A stretch of DNA of 26,995 nt, taken from positions 1-26,995 of the forward strand of contig CABUJV010000027.1 in assembly GCA_902492005.1 (NCBI GenBank), given 5' to 3'. Numbering within the stretch: position 1 is the stretch's first letter; each line of letters begins with the position of its first letter. This document shows positions 8,572 through 14,946 of the stretch, one piece after another. A program made the position numbers and the translations under genes. The stretch comes from an uncultured Eubacteriales bacterium. Its GTDB lineage: Bacteria; Bacillota; Clostridia; Oscillospirales; Oscillospiraceae. The notes under the pieces are model-generated. The model had not been told where the DNA came from, did not search any database, and saw nothing but the letters and a program-made list of their open reading frames with translations.

Positions 8572-8934
8572 ATGATGAATCCGAAGGATATGGCCCTGAC
8601 CATTGCCAAGGCCCTGGACGACAAAAAGGGCCAGGACATCAAGGTTCTGGAGACCGGGGCCCTGACCACGCTGGCCGACTATTTCGTGCTTTGCACCGCC
8701 ACCTCCAGCACCCAGATCAAGGCTCTGGGGGACGAGTGTGAGAAGGTGATGAAGGAGGCAGGAGAGCTTCCCCACCACATTGAGGGGCACCGGGGGGGCA
8801 CCTGGGTCCTGCTGGACTTCTCCGCGGTGGTGGTCCACATTTTCAACGACGAGGCCCGTAAGTTCTACGATCTGGAGCGCCTGTGGCGGGACGCCGCCGA
8901 GGTGGACCTGAGCGGCGTCCTGAAGCCGAACTGA
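8572..8934 (+). CDS. rsfS: Ribosome silencing factor RsfS
   Basis: RsfS binds ribosomal protein L14 on the large subunit and blocks subunit joining when nutrients are short. The 120-residue protein has the expected size and motifs: KALDDKKGQDIKVLE, LADYFVLCTATSSTQIKAL, the stretch PHHIEGHRGGTWVLLDF, and VVVHIFNDEARKFYDLERLW. AAGGAG (8558-8563) lies 8 bases before the ATG at 8572; a second ATG at 8575 is possible and changes only one residue. It is the last gene of the run that begins with smc, and two hairpins with T-runs follow within 100 bases. Confidence 0.96.
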   Translation: MMNPKDMALTIAKALDDKKGQDIKVLETGALTTLADYFVLCTATSSTQIKALGDECEKVMKEAGELPHHIEGHRGGTWVLLDFSAVVVHIFNDEARKFYDLERLWRDAAEVDLSGVLKPN

Positions 8935-8937
8935 CAC

Positions 8938-8982
8938 AAAACACCATACCGCTGCCCGCTCTGCGGGCGGTATGGCCGTTTT
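8938..8982 (+). terminator. Intrinsic terminator after rsfS (first of two)
   Basis: AAAAC-A-CCATACC (from 8938) and GCCCGC (8954-8959) pair with GCGGGC (8963-8968), GGTATGG (8969-8975) and GTTTT (8978-8982). A 3-base bulge (GCT) interrupts the left arm. It starts 2 bases after the rsfS stop. Confidence 0.8.
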
Positions 8983-9000
8983 GGGATAGGCTTGCACAGT

Positions 9001-9031
9001 AAAAGACCGCGGCGCCGCCGCGGTCTTTTTT
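9001..9031. terminator. Bidirectional terminator between convergent operons
   Basis: A perfect inverted repeat, 9001-9014 (AAAAGACCGCGGCG) against 9016-9029, is flanked by A-runs and T-runs on both sides. It can stop + strand transcription from rsfS and - strand transcription from the genes at 9048-9793. Confidence 0.85.
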
Positions 9032-9047
9032 GCGGGGGGCCCCCGCA

Positions 9048-9230
9048 TCAGCCCTTGGTCAAGAGGAAAAGGACGATGGTGACCATGGCGGATGCCACGG
9101 CGGCCAGGCCCAGCAGGAAGTGAAACTCCATGTCCTGCTGCGGGTGCAGGCGTACCCACAGCCCACAGATCAGCATACAGGTCAATAGCAACAGGGATAG
9201 CCCGCTTAGAAACCGGAGGAAAATGGTCAT
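9048..9230 (-). CDS. Small two-span membrane protein, unknown function
   Basis: I do not recognise a family. The 60 residues form two hydrophobic helices (about 5-27 and 38-58) joined by a short polar loop (RLHPQQDMEFH), so the product should sit in the cytoplasmic membrane. The ATG at 9230 directly follows the TAG of the broken tetR-type gene. Its ribosome binding site GGAGGTGAG is made by the last codons of that gene, so the pair was transcribed together and translationally coupled. TetR regulators often control a neighbouring membrane or efflux gene, and this could be such a target or its remnant. A real gene is likely because of the well-placed ribosome binding site and terminator, but expression is uncertain if the regulator frame is truly dead. 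Confidence 0.6.
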   Translation of the reverse strand: MTIFLRFLSGLSLLLLTCMLICGLWVRLHPQQDMEFHFLLGLAAVASAMVTIVLFLLTKG

Positions 9231-9793
9231 CTACTCACCTCCCAGAAACAGATCGAGCTGAGCGTCCAGAAAGGCGGCTGCGCCAGCATCGCTGTAGATT
9301 TCAGGCCCGTAATACCGCTGAAATTCCTCTCCACGGTAAAAGGTGAGCTGCATCGTATAAACCAGGCCGAAGGCTGCCAGCCGGCAGGTCTCTTCCGACT
9401 TGGCAGGACCGAAATGGGCCCGGAGATCGGGCAGAATATCCAGGGGAAGCGAGATGGGTTCTTCCAGCAGCAGGTAAGGGATGGAGGCCTGGGTCAAAGC
9501 GCGGTATTTGAGCATGGCCAGGCAGACGGGCAGGAGGCGGGCGCGGAGCTGCTGCCGGGGGTGCTGCCTGGGGGAGCCTCTCCGGCGTGACGGCGGAACT
9601 CCGCCGCCACGATCTCATCCACAGCCGACTTGAGCAGGGCATCCTTGGACTTGAATCAGTAGTTGATCATGGATAGATTGACGCCCGCTTCAGCGGTCAG
9701 CCTCCGGGCGGTCAGCTCATCGGGCGGGACGCCCTCCTCCAGCAGCCGTCTGGCCGCCTGAAGAAGTTTTTCTCGGGTGCTCTGCTGTGCCAT
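9231..9793 (-). pseudogene. TetR/AcrR-family regulator, broken by a nonsense codon and a frameshift
   Basis: Read from the ATG at 9793 (ribosome binding site GAGGTGAG), the product starts as a TetR DNA-binding domain: MAQQSTREKLLQAARRLLEE, then LTAEAGVNLSMINY, the usual helix-turn-helix. A TGA at complement 9656-9658 then stands where the family has an aromatic residue (NYYFKSKDALL pattern); FKSKDALLKSAVDEIVAAEF follows in the same frame. The rest, with LRARLLPVCLAMLKY and the ligand-binding C-terminal half up to LDLFLGGE, lies in another frame. The switch falls near a run of five G (9570-9574, + strand). The span of 563 bases is one short of a multiple of three, matching a single-base loss. 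Undamaged it would have about 187 residues. Other genes here use TGA as stop, so recoding is unlikely. Decay or two sequencing errors are both possible. Confidence 0.85.
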
Positions 9794-9803
9794 ATTCTCA
9801 CCT

Positions 9804-9836
9804 CATATAAAACATGTTTAATACATGTTTTATATG
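9804..9836. promoter_or_regulatory. Palindromic operator, probably for the TetR-type regulator
   Basis: A perfect 14-base inverted repeat, CATATAAAACATGT (9804-9817) and its complement (9823-9836), is separated by TTAAT. It lies 11 bases before the regulator's start codon and overlaps its likely -10 box, the normal place for TetR self-repression. Its AT-rich character contrasts with the surroundings. Binding by this regulator is inferred from position. Confidence 0.75.
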
Positions 9837-9860
9837 ATACCCGACCAGCGGCGCTGTCAA
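9834..9860 (-). promoter_or_regulatory. Likely promoter of the tetR-type gene
   Basis: On the - strand, TTGACA (complement 9855-9860) is followed after 15 bases by TATCAT (complement 9834-9839). The -35 is perfect but the spacing is short, so the exact -10 is uncertain. The operator palindrome overlaps it. Confidence 0.5.
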
Positions 9861-9901
9861 GGGGAAAGTACGGCCTGTTCCGCCTTACTCCGGTGAAATG
9901 C

Positions 9902-9930
9902 TTGCAATATCAGCCCATTTCGAGTATAAT
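9902..9930 (+). promoter_or_regulatory. Sigma-A promoter of leuS
   Basis: TTGCAA (9902-9907), a 17-base spacer and a perfect TATAAT (9925-9930). The leader to the ATG at 9998 is about 60 bases. It contains a small hairpin (9951-9958 with 9961-9968) and is too short for a T-box. Confidence 0.85.
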
Positions 9931-9997
9931 AGCACGGAATGTGTTGCGAAGGCGGGAAGGTTCCCGCCGGATGCCGAACGATAAGGAAGTGCAGACG

Positions 9998-12430
9998 ATG
10001 AAGTACGATTTTGCCAGCATCGAGCCCAAGTGGCAGAAAAAGTGGCAGGAGGAAAAGACCTTTGCCGCGGCTAACGGCGGGGACAGGCCCAAGTTTTACG
10101 GCCTGGTGGAGTTCCCCTATCCCTCTGGGCAGGGCCTGCACGTGGGCCACGCCCGGCCCTACACCGCCATGGACGTGGTGGCGCGGAAGAAGCGGATGGA
10201 CGGCTATAACGTGCTGTTCCCCATGGGCTATGATGCGTTCGGATTGCCCACCGAGAACTACGCCATCAAAAACCATATCCATCCCGCCCAGGTGACCCGC
10301 GACAACATCGCCAACTTCACCAAGCAGCTCCAGATGCTGGGCTACTCCTTTGACTGGGATCGGGTCATCAACACCACTGACCCGGAGTATTACAAGTGGA
10401 CCCAGTGGATCTTCCTCCAGCTCTATCAAAAGGGCTTGGCCTACAAGACCACCATGCCCGTGAACTGGTGCACCTCCTGCAAGTGCGTGCTGGCCAACGA
10501 AGAGGTGGTAGAGGGGGTCTGCGAGCGCTGCGGCGCCCCCGTGGTCCGCAAGGAGAAGAGCCAGTGGATGCTCAAGATCACCGAGTACGCCCAGCGGCTC
10601 ATCGACGACCTGGACGATCTGGACTTCATCGAGCGGGTGAAGATCCAGCAGAAGAACTGGATTGGCCGCTCCACCGGCGCGGAGGTCACCTTCAAGGCCA
10701 CTACCGGAGACGACATCGTGGTCTTTACCACCCGGCCGGATACCCTCTTCGGCGCCACCTATATGGTCATCTCACCCGAACACGCCTATGTGGCCAAGTG
10801 GGCCGGCCAACTCACCAATCTGGACGAGGTGCAGGCGTATGTGGCCGCCGCCGCCCGCAAATCCGACTTCGAGCGCACCGAGCTGGCCGCCGATAAGGAA
10901 AAGACCGGCGTGGAGCTCCGGGGCGTCCGGGCCGTCAACCCGGTCAACGGCAAGGAGATTCCCATCTTCATCTCCGACTATGTCCTGGCCTCCTACGGTA
11001 CCGGCGCCATCATGGCCGTGCCCGCCCATGACACCCGTGACTGGGCGTTCGCCAAGAAGTTCGGCCTGCCCATTATCGAGGTGGTCCGGGGCGGCAACGT
11101 CGAGGAAGAGGCCTTCACCCTCAAGGATGACACCGGCATCATGGTCAACTCCGGCTTCCTGGACGGCCTGACCGTCAAGCAGGCCATCCCCACCATCACC
11201 AAGTGGCTCACCGAGCAGGGCATCGGCCACGAGCAGGTGAACTATAAGCTCCGCGACTGGGTATTCTCCCGCCAGCGCTACTGGGGCGAGCCCATCCCCA
11301 TGGTGTGGTGCGGCAAGTGCGGCTGGGTACCCCTGCCGGAGGACCAGCTCCCCCTGCTGCTGCCCGACGTGAAGAGCTACGAGCCCACCGACAACGGCGA
11401 GTCCCCTCTGGCCCACATGACCGACTGGGTGGAGACCACCTGCCCTCACTGCGGCGGCCCCGCCCGGCGGGAGACCGACACCATGCCCCAGTGGGCGGGC
11501 TCCTCGTGGTACTTCCTGCGGTATATGGACCCCCACAATCAGGAGTCCCTGGCCTCCAAGGAGGCGCTGGATTACTGGTCCCCGGTGGACTGGTACAACG
11601 GCGGCATGGAGCATACCACCCTGCACCTGCTCTACAGCCGGTTCTGGCACAAATTCCTCTACGACCTCGGCGTGGTGCCCACCAAGGAGCCCTACAAGAA
11701 GCGGACCAGCCACGGCATGATCCTGGGCGAGGGCGGCGAGAAGATGTCCAAGTCCCGGGGCAACGTGGTCAACCCCAACGATGTGGTGGCCGAGTTCGGT
11801 GCCGACACGATGCGGCTGTATATCATGTTCATCGGCGATTTTGAGAAGGCCGCCGCCTGGTCCGCCAAGGCGGTGAAGGGCTGCAAGCGGTTTCTGGACC
11901 GGGTGTGGAACCTGTCCGAGCAGCTCGCCGGGGAAAAGGACTATTCCAAGGCCAACGAATCCGCCATCCACAAGGCCATCAAGAAGGTGTCCGAGGACAT
12001 CGAGGCCATGAAATTCAACACCGCCATCGCCGCGCTGATGGCACTGGTCAATGATTTCTACGCCAACGGCTGCTCCCGCGGGGACTATCAGGCCCTGCTG
12101 CTGATGCTGTCTCCCTTCGCCCCCCACGCGGTGGAGGAGCTGTGGGAGAGGCTGGGTTTTGCCGGCGAGACCGGCGGCATGGCCTGCCAGCAGTCCTGGC
12201 CCGCCTACGACGCGAGCAAGACCGTGGACGCCGAGGTGCAGATGGCCGTTCAGGTGGGCGGCAAGCTCCGCGGCACCGTTACCGTGCCCCTGGACAGCGA
12301 GCAGGACGCCGTGGTGGCCGAGGCCCTGAAGGACCCCAAGGTCCAGAAGTTCACCGAGGGCATGGACATCATCAAGGTTATCCTGGTCAAGAATAAGCTG
12401 GTCAACCTGATCGTAAAGCCGAAGAAATAA
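9998..12430 (+). CDS. leuS: Leucyl-tRNA synthetase
   Basis: LeuS charges tRNA-Leu with leucine and hydrolyses wrongly charged tRNA. The 810-residue class I enzyme is complete. It has MKYDFASIEPKWQKKW at the start, HIGH-type motif YPSGQGLHVGHARPYT, a zinc-finger-like insertion with four cysteines (WCTSCKCVLANE then VCERCGAP), the editing domain with TTRPDTLFGATYM and GTGAIMAVPAHDTRDWAFA, a second cysteine set (CGKCGW and CPHCGG), the KMSKS loop GGEKMSKSRGN, and the anticodon-binding helices. The frame is open further upstream, but AAGGAA (9983-9988) fits the ATG at 9998, and the family begins here. It has its own promoter and no T-box leader. The rpsU promoter begins 9 bases after its stop. 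Confidence 0.97.
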   Translation: MKYDFASIEPKWQKKWQEEKTFAAANGGDRPKFYGLVEFPYPSGQGLHVGHARPYTAMDVVARKKRMDGYNVLFPMGYDAFGLPTENYAIKNHIHPAQVTRDNIANFTKQLQMLGYSFDWDRVINTTDPEYYKWTQWIFLQLYQKGLAYKTTMPVNWCTSCKCVLANEEVVEGVCERCGAPVVRKEKSQWMLKITEYAQRLIDDLDDLDFIERVKIQQKNWIGRSTGAEVTFKATTGDDIVVFTTRPDTLFGATYMVISPEHAYVAKWAGQLTNLDEVQAYVAAAARKSDFERTELAADKEKTGVELRGVRAVNPVNGKEIPIFISDYVLASYGTGAIMAVPAHDTRDWAFAKKFGLPIIEVVRGGNVEEEAFTLKDDTGIMVNSGFLDGLTVKQAIPTITKWLTEQGIGHEQVNYKLRDWVFSRQRYWGEPIPMVWCGKCGWVPLPEDQLPLLLPDVKSYEPTDNGESPLAHMTDWVETTCPHCGGPARRETDTMPQWAGSSWYFLRYMDPHNQESLASKEALDYWSPVDWYNGGMEHTTLHLLYSRFWHKFLYDLGVVPTKEPYKKRTSHGMILGEGGEKMSKSRGNVVNPNDVVAEFGADTMRLYIMFIGDFEKAAAWSAKAVKGCKRFLDRVWNLSEQLAGEKDYSKANESAIHKAIKKVSEDIEAMKFNTAIAALMALVNDFYANGCSRGDYQALLLMLSPFAPHAVEELWERLGFAGETGGMACQQSWPAYDASKTVDAEVQMAVQVGGKLRGTVTVPLDSEQDAVVAEALKDPKVQKFTEGMDIIKVILVKNKLVNLIVKPKK

Positions 12431-12438
12431 AAGTCCTC

Positions 12439-12467
12439 TTGACAAGGCCTCTTGAATTGCATATAAT
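12439..12467 (+). promoter_or_regulatory. Sigma-A promoter of rpsU
   Basis: Perfect TTGACA (12439-12444), 17-base spacer, perfect TATAAT (12462-12467). This is the closest match to consensus in the window, fitting a highly expressed ribosomal protein gene. The leader to the start codon is about 70 bases. Confidence 0.92.
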
Positions 12468-12541
12468 AATACTGTTAAAGCCATAAGAATGGCCCTTTCG
12501 TGACGGGATTCCCCGCCACTTCGGAGGGAGGGGAAACAACA

Positions 12542-12724
12542 ATGTCGGAAGTTCATGTCAGAGAGAACGAGTCTCTGGAGAGCGCGCTGAAGCGATTCAA
12601 GCGTAGCTGTGCCAAGTCCGGTGTTCTGGCTGAGGTGCGCAAGCGCGAGCACTATGAGAGTCCCAGTGTCAAGCGCCGCAAGAAGTCTGAGGCCGCCCGC
12701 AAGAACCGGAAGAAGTTCTATTGA
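12542..12724 (+). CDS. rpsU: 30S ribosomal protein S21
   Basis: S21 is a small basic protein of the 30S subunit, near the 3' end of 16S rRNA, that helps initiation. The 60 residues match the family throughout: SEVHVRENESLESALKRFKR, then a basic stretch ending in KRRKKSEAARKNRKKFY. The ATG at 12542 follows a strong purine-rich ribosome binding site (GGAGGGAGGGG, about 12523-12533). An open frame extends upstream to 12500 but lies in the leader. The gene is a single-gene unit: consensus promoter upstream and a strong terminator 6 bases downstream. Confidence 0.97.
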   Translation: MSEVHVRENESLESALKRFKRSCAKSGVLAEVRKREHYESPSVKRRKKSEAARKNRKKFY

Positions 12725-12730
12725 GATTTA

Positions 12731-12760
12731 AAGCCCAGCGCCAGAAGGCGCTGGGCTTTT
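12731..12760 (+). terminator. Intrinsic terminator of rpsU
   Basis: Perfect 12-base stem AAGCCCAGCGCC (12731-12742) with 12747-12758, loop AGAA, then TTTT. It may also end - strand transcription from the nucleotidyltransferase gene. Confidence 0.9.
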
Positions 12761-12865
12761 GTCATCCCCGAGCGGTTCCGCCGCAGGCGGGAGCGAGTGG
12801 GGACATTTTTGGAGCTTTGCAGGGCAAAGCATCCAGCACCGGAAGGCGCTGGGCTTTTGTCATCC
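12735..12865. repeat. 33-base direct repeat: duplicated terminator half
   Basis: Bases 12735-12767 recur at 12833-12865 with 31 of 33 identical. The second copy can fold the same 8-base stem (12833-12840 with 12845-12852), with one A-C mismatch, and keeps the following TTTT. Between them lie 65 bases with a small hairpin (GCTTTGC 12814-12820 with GCAAAGC 12824-12830). No gene was seen between the copies. Confidence 0.85.
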
Positions 12866-12884
12866 AAGTGGCGAAACGGCCGGC

Positions 12885-13520
12885 TCATGCCTCGGGCACG
12901 GCTCCCATCAGGGAGGAGGTCCACCGGATCAGCGCCCGGTAACAGGCGTCGCAGTCCGAGGAATCCAGCGCGGTCTCGGGATAGAGGCGCTTGAGCTCGG
13001 CCATGGTGGCGGCGTAGCAGCCGGAGCGGCGGTAGTGGTCCAGCCGCAGCAGGAAAAAGGCGGACTTGGCCAGAGAGGCCAGACACCCGGCCGGGTTGTC
13101 TTCGTGGAGGTAGCAGTGGCAGGCGGCGTGGTAGAGATTGGCCGCGCCGATGCGCACCGCCGCCGCGGCATCGGCGGGGGAAAAAGCGGGAAGCAGATGC
13201 TCCAGCCCGCCGTACAGCGGCTTGGTGTCCAGCACGAGCTGCAGACAGTCGTACCGGGGCCAGTGGAGCAGCTCCTCCCGGCCGCAGAAAAAGCCGCAGG
13301 TCAGTCCACCGTGGGGCAGAGTCCGCAGGAGCCCCCGATAGGCCCGCAGGTCCTCCAGACCCACCTGGTCCAGTACCACCACCATGTCGATATCGCTGTC
13401 CGGTCTGCCCTCGCCCCGGCCGCGGCTGCCCTGAATGCCCAAAAAGATCACGCGGCCGGGAAAGGCGTCCAAAAGCCGGTGGGTGAACAGCTCCAGCCAG
13501 GCATCCAACTGAAATTCCAT
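12885..13520 (-). CDS. Stand-alone nucleotidyltransferase-fold protein
   Basis: The 211-residue product carries a polymerase-beta-type nucleotidyltransferase core near its N-terminus: IFLGIQGSRGRGEG, then PDSDIDMVVV, giving the GS motif (31-32) and the paired metal aspartates D43 and D45. The C-terminal half (about 100-205) is helical, with Ala/His/Tyr-rich stretches such as IGAANLYHAACHCYLHED, resembling a HEPN-like or substrate-binding helical domain. Such proteins transfer a nucleotide to a small molecule (for example aminoglycosides), RNA or protein; the substrate here is unknown. AAGGAGG lies 7 bases before the ATG at 13520, and a good promoter lies upstream. No partner HEPN gene is beside it, so a MNT/HEPN toxin-antitoxin pair is not supported. 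The fold is sure; the role is not. Confidence 0.8.
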   Translation of the reverse strand: MEFQLDAWLELFTHRLLDAFPGRVIFLGIQGSRGRGEGRPDSDIDMVVVLDQVGLEDLRAYRGLLRTLPHGGLTCGFFCGREELLHWPRYDCLQLVLDTKPLYGGLEHLLPAFSPADAAAAVRIGAANLYHAACHCYLHEDNPAGCLASLAKSAFFLLRLDHYRRSGCYAATMAELKRLYPETALDSSDCDACYRALIRWTSSLMGAVPEA

Positions 13521-13549
13521 GGAATATTCCTCCTTCTCTCGGAGTGCTC

Positions 13550-13578
13550 AGTATAGCAGAGAGAAGGCAGAATGACAA
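13550..13578 (-). promoter_or_regulatory. Sigma-A promoter of the nucleotidyltransferase gene
   Basis: On the - strand, TTGTCA (complement 13573-13578), 17 bases, TATACT (complement 13550-13555), in the gap between the two - strand genes. It lies 30 bases before the start codon. Confidence 0.75.
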
Positions 13579-13585
13579 GGGCAGA

Positions 13586-14359
13586 TTATCTCAAAATTTC
13601 AGATAAAAGATCGGATACCTCCGGATAGGGCAGAAGCGCGTCGGCAATGTCCAGGCTCCGGGCCATGTGGAGCTTCTTCCGAATGGAGGCGGCATCGTCG
13701 AAGAGGATGAAGTGGGCGCCGTTCTGCCGGTTCATGTAGGTGAAGTAGTGGGCGCACAGCTCGTTGGAGAAAAAGACGACGGGCTCCCGCTCCTGGATGC
13801 GCCGTTGGAGCTCCTCCTGGGTGAGACGGATGCCCTGCCCGTTGGGGGAGGGGAGGAAGAAGTCCTCGGCGGACCGCTCCACCGCCAGGGCCACCCGCGC
13901 CGCGCCGTACTGCTGGACGGCCTCCTGGAGCCGCACCTGGAGGGAGCCGCCGGACAGGGCGGTGGGGATGAGCACCTTGGCCGTGGCGGAATAGCGGCTA
14001 TAGGGTTCCGGGACGTAGAGGGGCCAGCCCCGCTTGGCCAGCAGGGGGGAGAGCCCAGCGACCACCTGCCCCAGCAGGGGCAGGTGCCGGTCAAAGTCGC
14101 AGATCACCCCGGTATAGCCCCGGGCGGCGCACTCTCGCACCACCTCCTGGCAGAAGGGCGCAGGGTCGCCCCGGCCGTCAAAGCCGGCGTCGTCGATGAG
14201 CATCACGCCGCCCCGGACCGGGACGGGCAGATTGGCCCGGAACAGGTGCGGGCCGCCTCCCACCCGGTAGGCCATGTGGGCCAGCGTGAGGCCAAAGCCC
14301 TGCGCCGCCATCATCTCAGTGGGCGGTACGGCCAGAAGCAGATTGGTTTTTGAAAGCAT
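13586..14359 (-). CDS. Uncharacterised protein, alternating strand/helix pattern (possible TIM barrel)
   Basis: I do not recognise this family. The 257 residues show repeated short hydrophobic strands, each followed by a helix: GVMLIDDAGFDG, YTGVICDFDRH, LYVPEPYS, AKVLIPTALSGG, ARVALAVE, PVVFFSN, HFILFDD and IADALLPYPEV. That order suggests a TIM barrel. CDFDR vaguely recalls the DxxDxDxE strand of family 18 glycosidases, but the catalytic Glu is not visible, so this is only a hint. No signal peptide or membrane span is clear. An ATG at 14368 would touch its AAGGGGG ribosome binding site; the ATG at 14359 sits 9 bases from it and is preferred. It is divergent from the yqeG-type gene and lies 65 bases upstream of the nucleotidyltransferase gene on the same strand. 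Confidence 0.75.
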   Translation of the reverse strand: MLSKTNLLLAVPPTEMMAAQGFGLTLAHMAYRVGGGPHLFRANLPVPVRGGVMLIDDAGFDGRGDPAPFCQEVVRECAARGYTGVICDFDRHLPLLGQVVAGLSPLLAKRGWPLYVPEPYSRYSATAKVLIPTALSGGSLQVRLQEAVQQYGAARVALAVERSAEDFFLPSPNGQGIRLTQEELQRRIQEREPVVFFSNELCAHYFTYMNRQNGAHFILFDDAASIRKKLHMARSLDIADALLPYPEVSDLLSEILR

Positions 14360-14373
14360 ATGGGTCATCCCCC

Positions 14374-14402
14374 TTGTCCATTTTTCCTGAAACTGATATA
14401 AT
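14374..14402 (+). promoter_or_regulatory. Sigma-A promoter of the yqeG-type operon
   Basis: TTGTCC (14374-14379), 17-base spacer, TATAAT (14397-14402), 40 bases before the ATG. GGACAA at 14414-14419 mirrors the -35, but I found no well-spaced - strand -10. Confidence 0.75.
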
Positions 14403-14442
14403 GCACTCTATGCGGACAAGATAGAAAACATGAGGTGTATCC

Positions 14443-14946
14443 ATGGGATTTTCACTGATACCGGACCGGGTCTTTTCCTCTGTGACGGAGATCGGGCCGG
14501 AATGGCTGACGGCGCGGGGGATCACGCTGCTGCTGGCCGACCTGGACAACACGCTGGTCCGGTACGGGCCCGGGGACCCCGCGCCGGAGGTGCTGGCCTG
14601 GCGGGAAGAACTGCGGACGGCGGGGGTGGAGCTGTTTCTGCTGTCCAACAGCCGGAAGCCGGACCGCCCCGGGCACTATGCCGGACGACTGGACATCCCC
14701 TGCCTGGGACATGCGGGCAAGCCCAAGACCGCAGGGTTTGAGCAGGCCATGGCCCGCATGGGCCGGACCGCCGCCCAGACCGCCATGGTGGGGGACCAGA
14801 TCTTTACCGATATCCTGGGGGCCAGGCGGATGGGAATCCTGGCCCTGCTGGTGGAGCCCATCCAGCTGGCGGGCAACCCGGGGCGCTACCTGCGCTACGC
14901 TGTGGAGCAGCCCTTCCGGGCTCTGGGGAAAAGGAGGAGCCGATGA
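14443..14946 (+). CDS. yqeG: YqeG-family HAD-IIIA phosphatase
   Basis: YqeG proteins are small haloacid-dehalogenase phosphatases related to the Gep4-type phosphatidylglycerophosphate phosphatases; the bacterial substrate is not settled. The 167-residue product has the nucleophile motif LLADLDNTLV (D33, D35), the second motif LFLLSNSRK, the lysine in GHAGKPKTAGF, and the metal motif MVGDQIFTDILGA, all in the family order. The ending (YAVEQPFRALGKRRSR) is basic and may touch the membrane surface. GAGGTG precedes the ATG. It overlaps the next gene by ATGA, so the two are translationally coupled. In Bacillus yqeG sits with yqeH, aroE and nadD; here it is separate from nadD and leads a different operon. 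Confidence 0.93.
   Translation: MGFSLIPDRVFSSVTEIGPEWLTARGITLLLADLDNTLVRYGPGDPAPEVLAWREELRTAGVELFLLSNSRKPDRPGHYAGRLDIPCLGHAGKPKTAGFEQAMARMGRTAAQTAMVGDQIFTDILGARRMGILALLVEPIQLAGNPGRYLRYAVEQPFRALGKRRSR

Noticed and set aside
9656..9658. TGA read as tryptophan or selenocysteine in the tetR-type gene
   Set aside because: TGA is the normal stop of many genes here (for example ykoE and the radical SAM gene), no selenocysteine element was seen, and a second lesion also breaks the frame.
9861..9997. T-box leader for leuS
   Set aside because: The promoter leaves only about 60 bases before the start codon, and no specifier or T-box sequence is present; only a small hairpin at 9951-9968.
10772..12652. 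A 626-codon - strand open frame opposite leuS and into rpsU
   Set aside because: It is antisense to two certain genes, with shadow-type composition (His/Gly/Leu/Val rich) and no domain.
12735..12865. CRISPR-like repeat
   Set aside because: There are only two copies, they are imperfect, and the repeat is part of a terminator hairpin.
12885..14359. Toxin-antitoxin pair formed by the two - strand genes
   Set aside because: The upstream protein does not look like a HEPN toxin, the genes have a promoter between them, and both are too large for a typical MNT/HEPN pair.
14391..14419. Divergent - strand promoter mirrored by GGACAA
   Set aside because: The -35-like element is present, but the only -10-like sequences are 12-13 bases away, too close.
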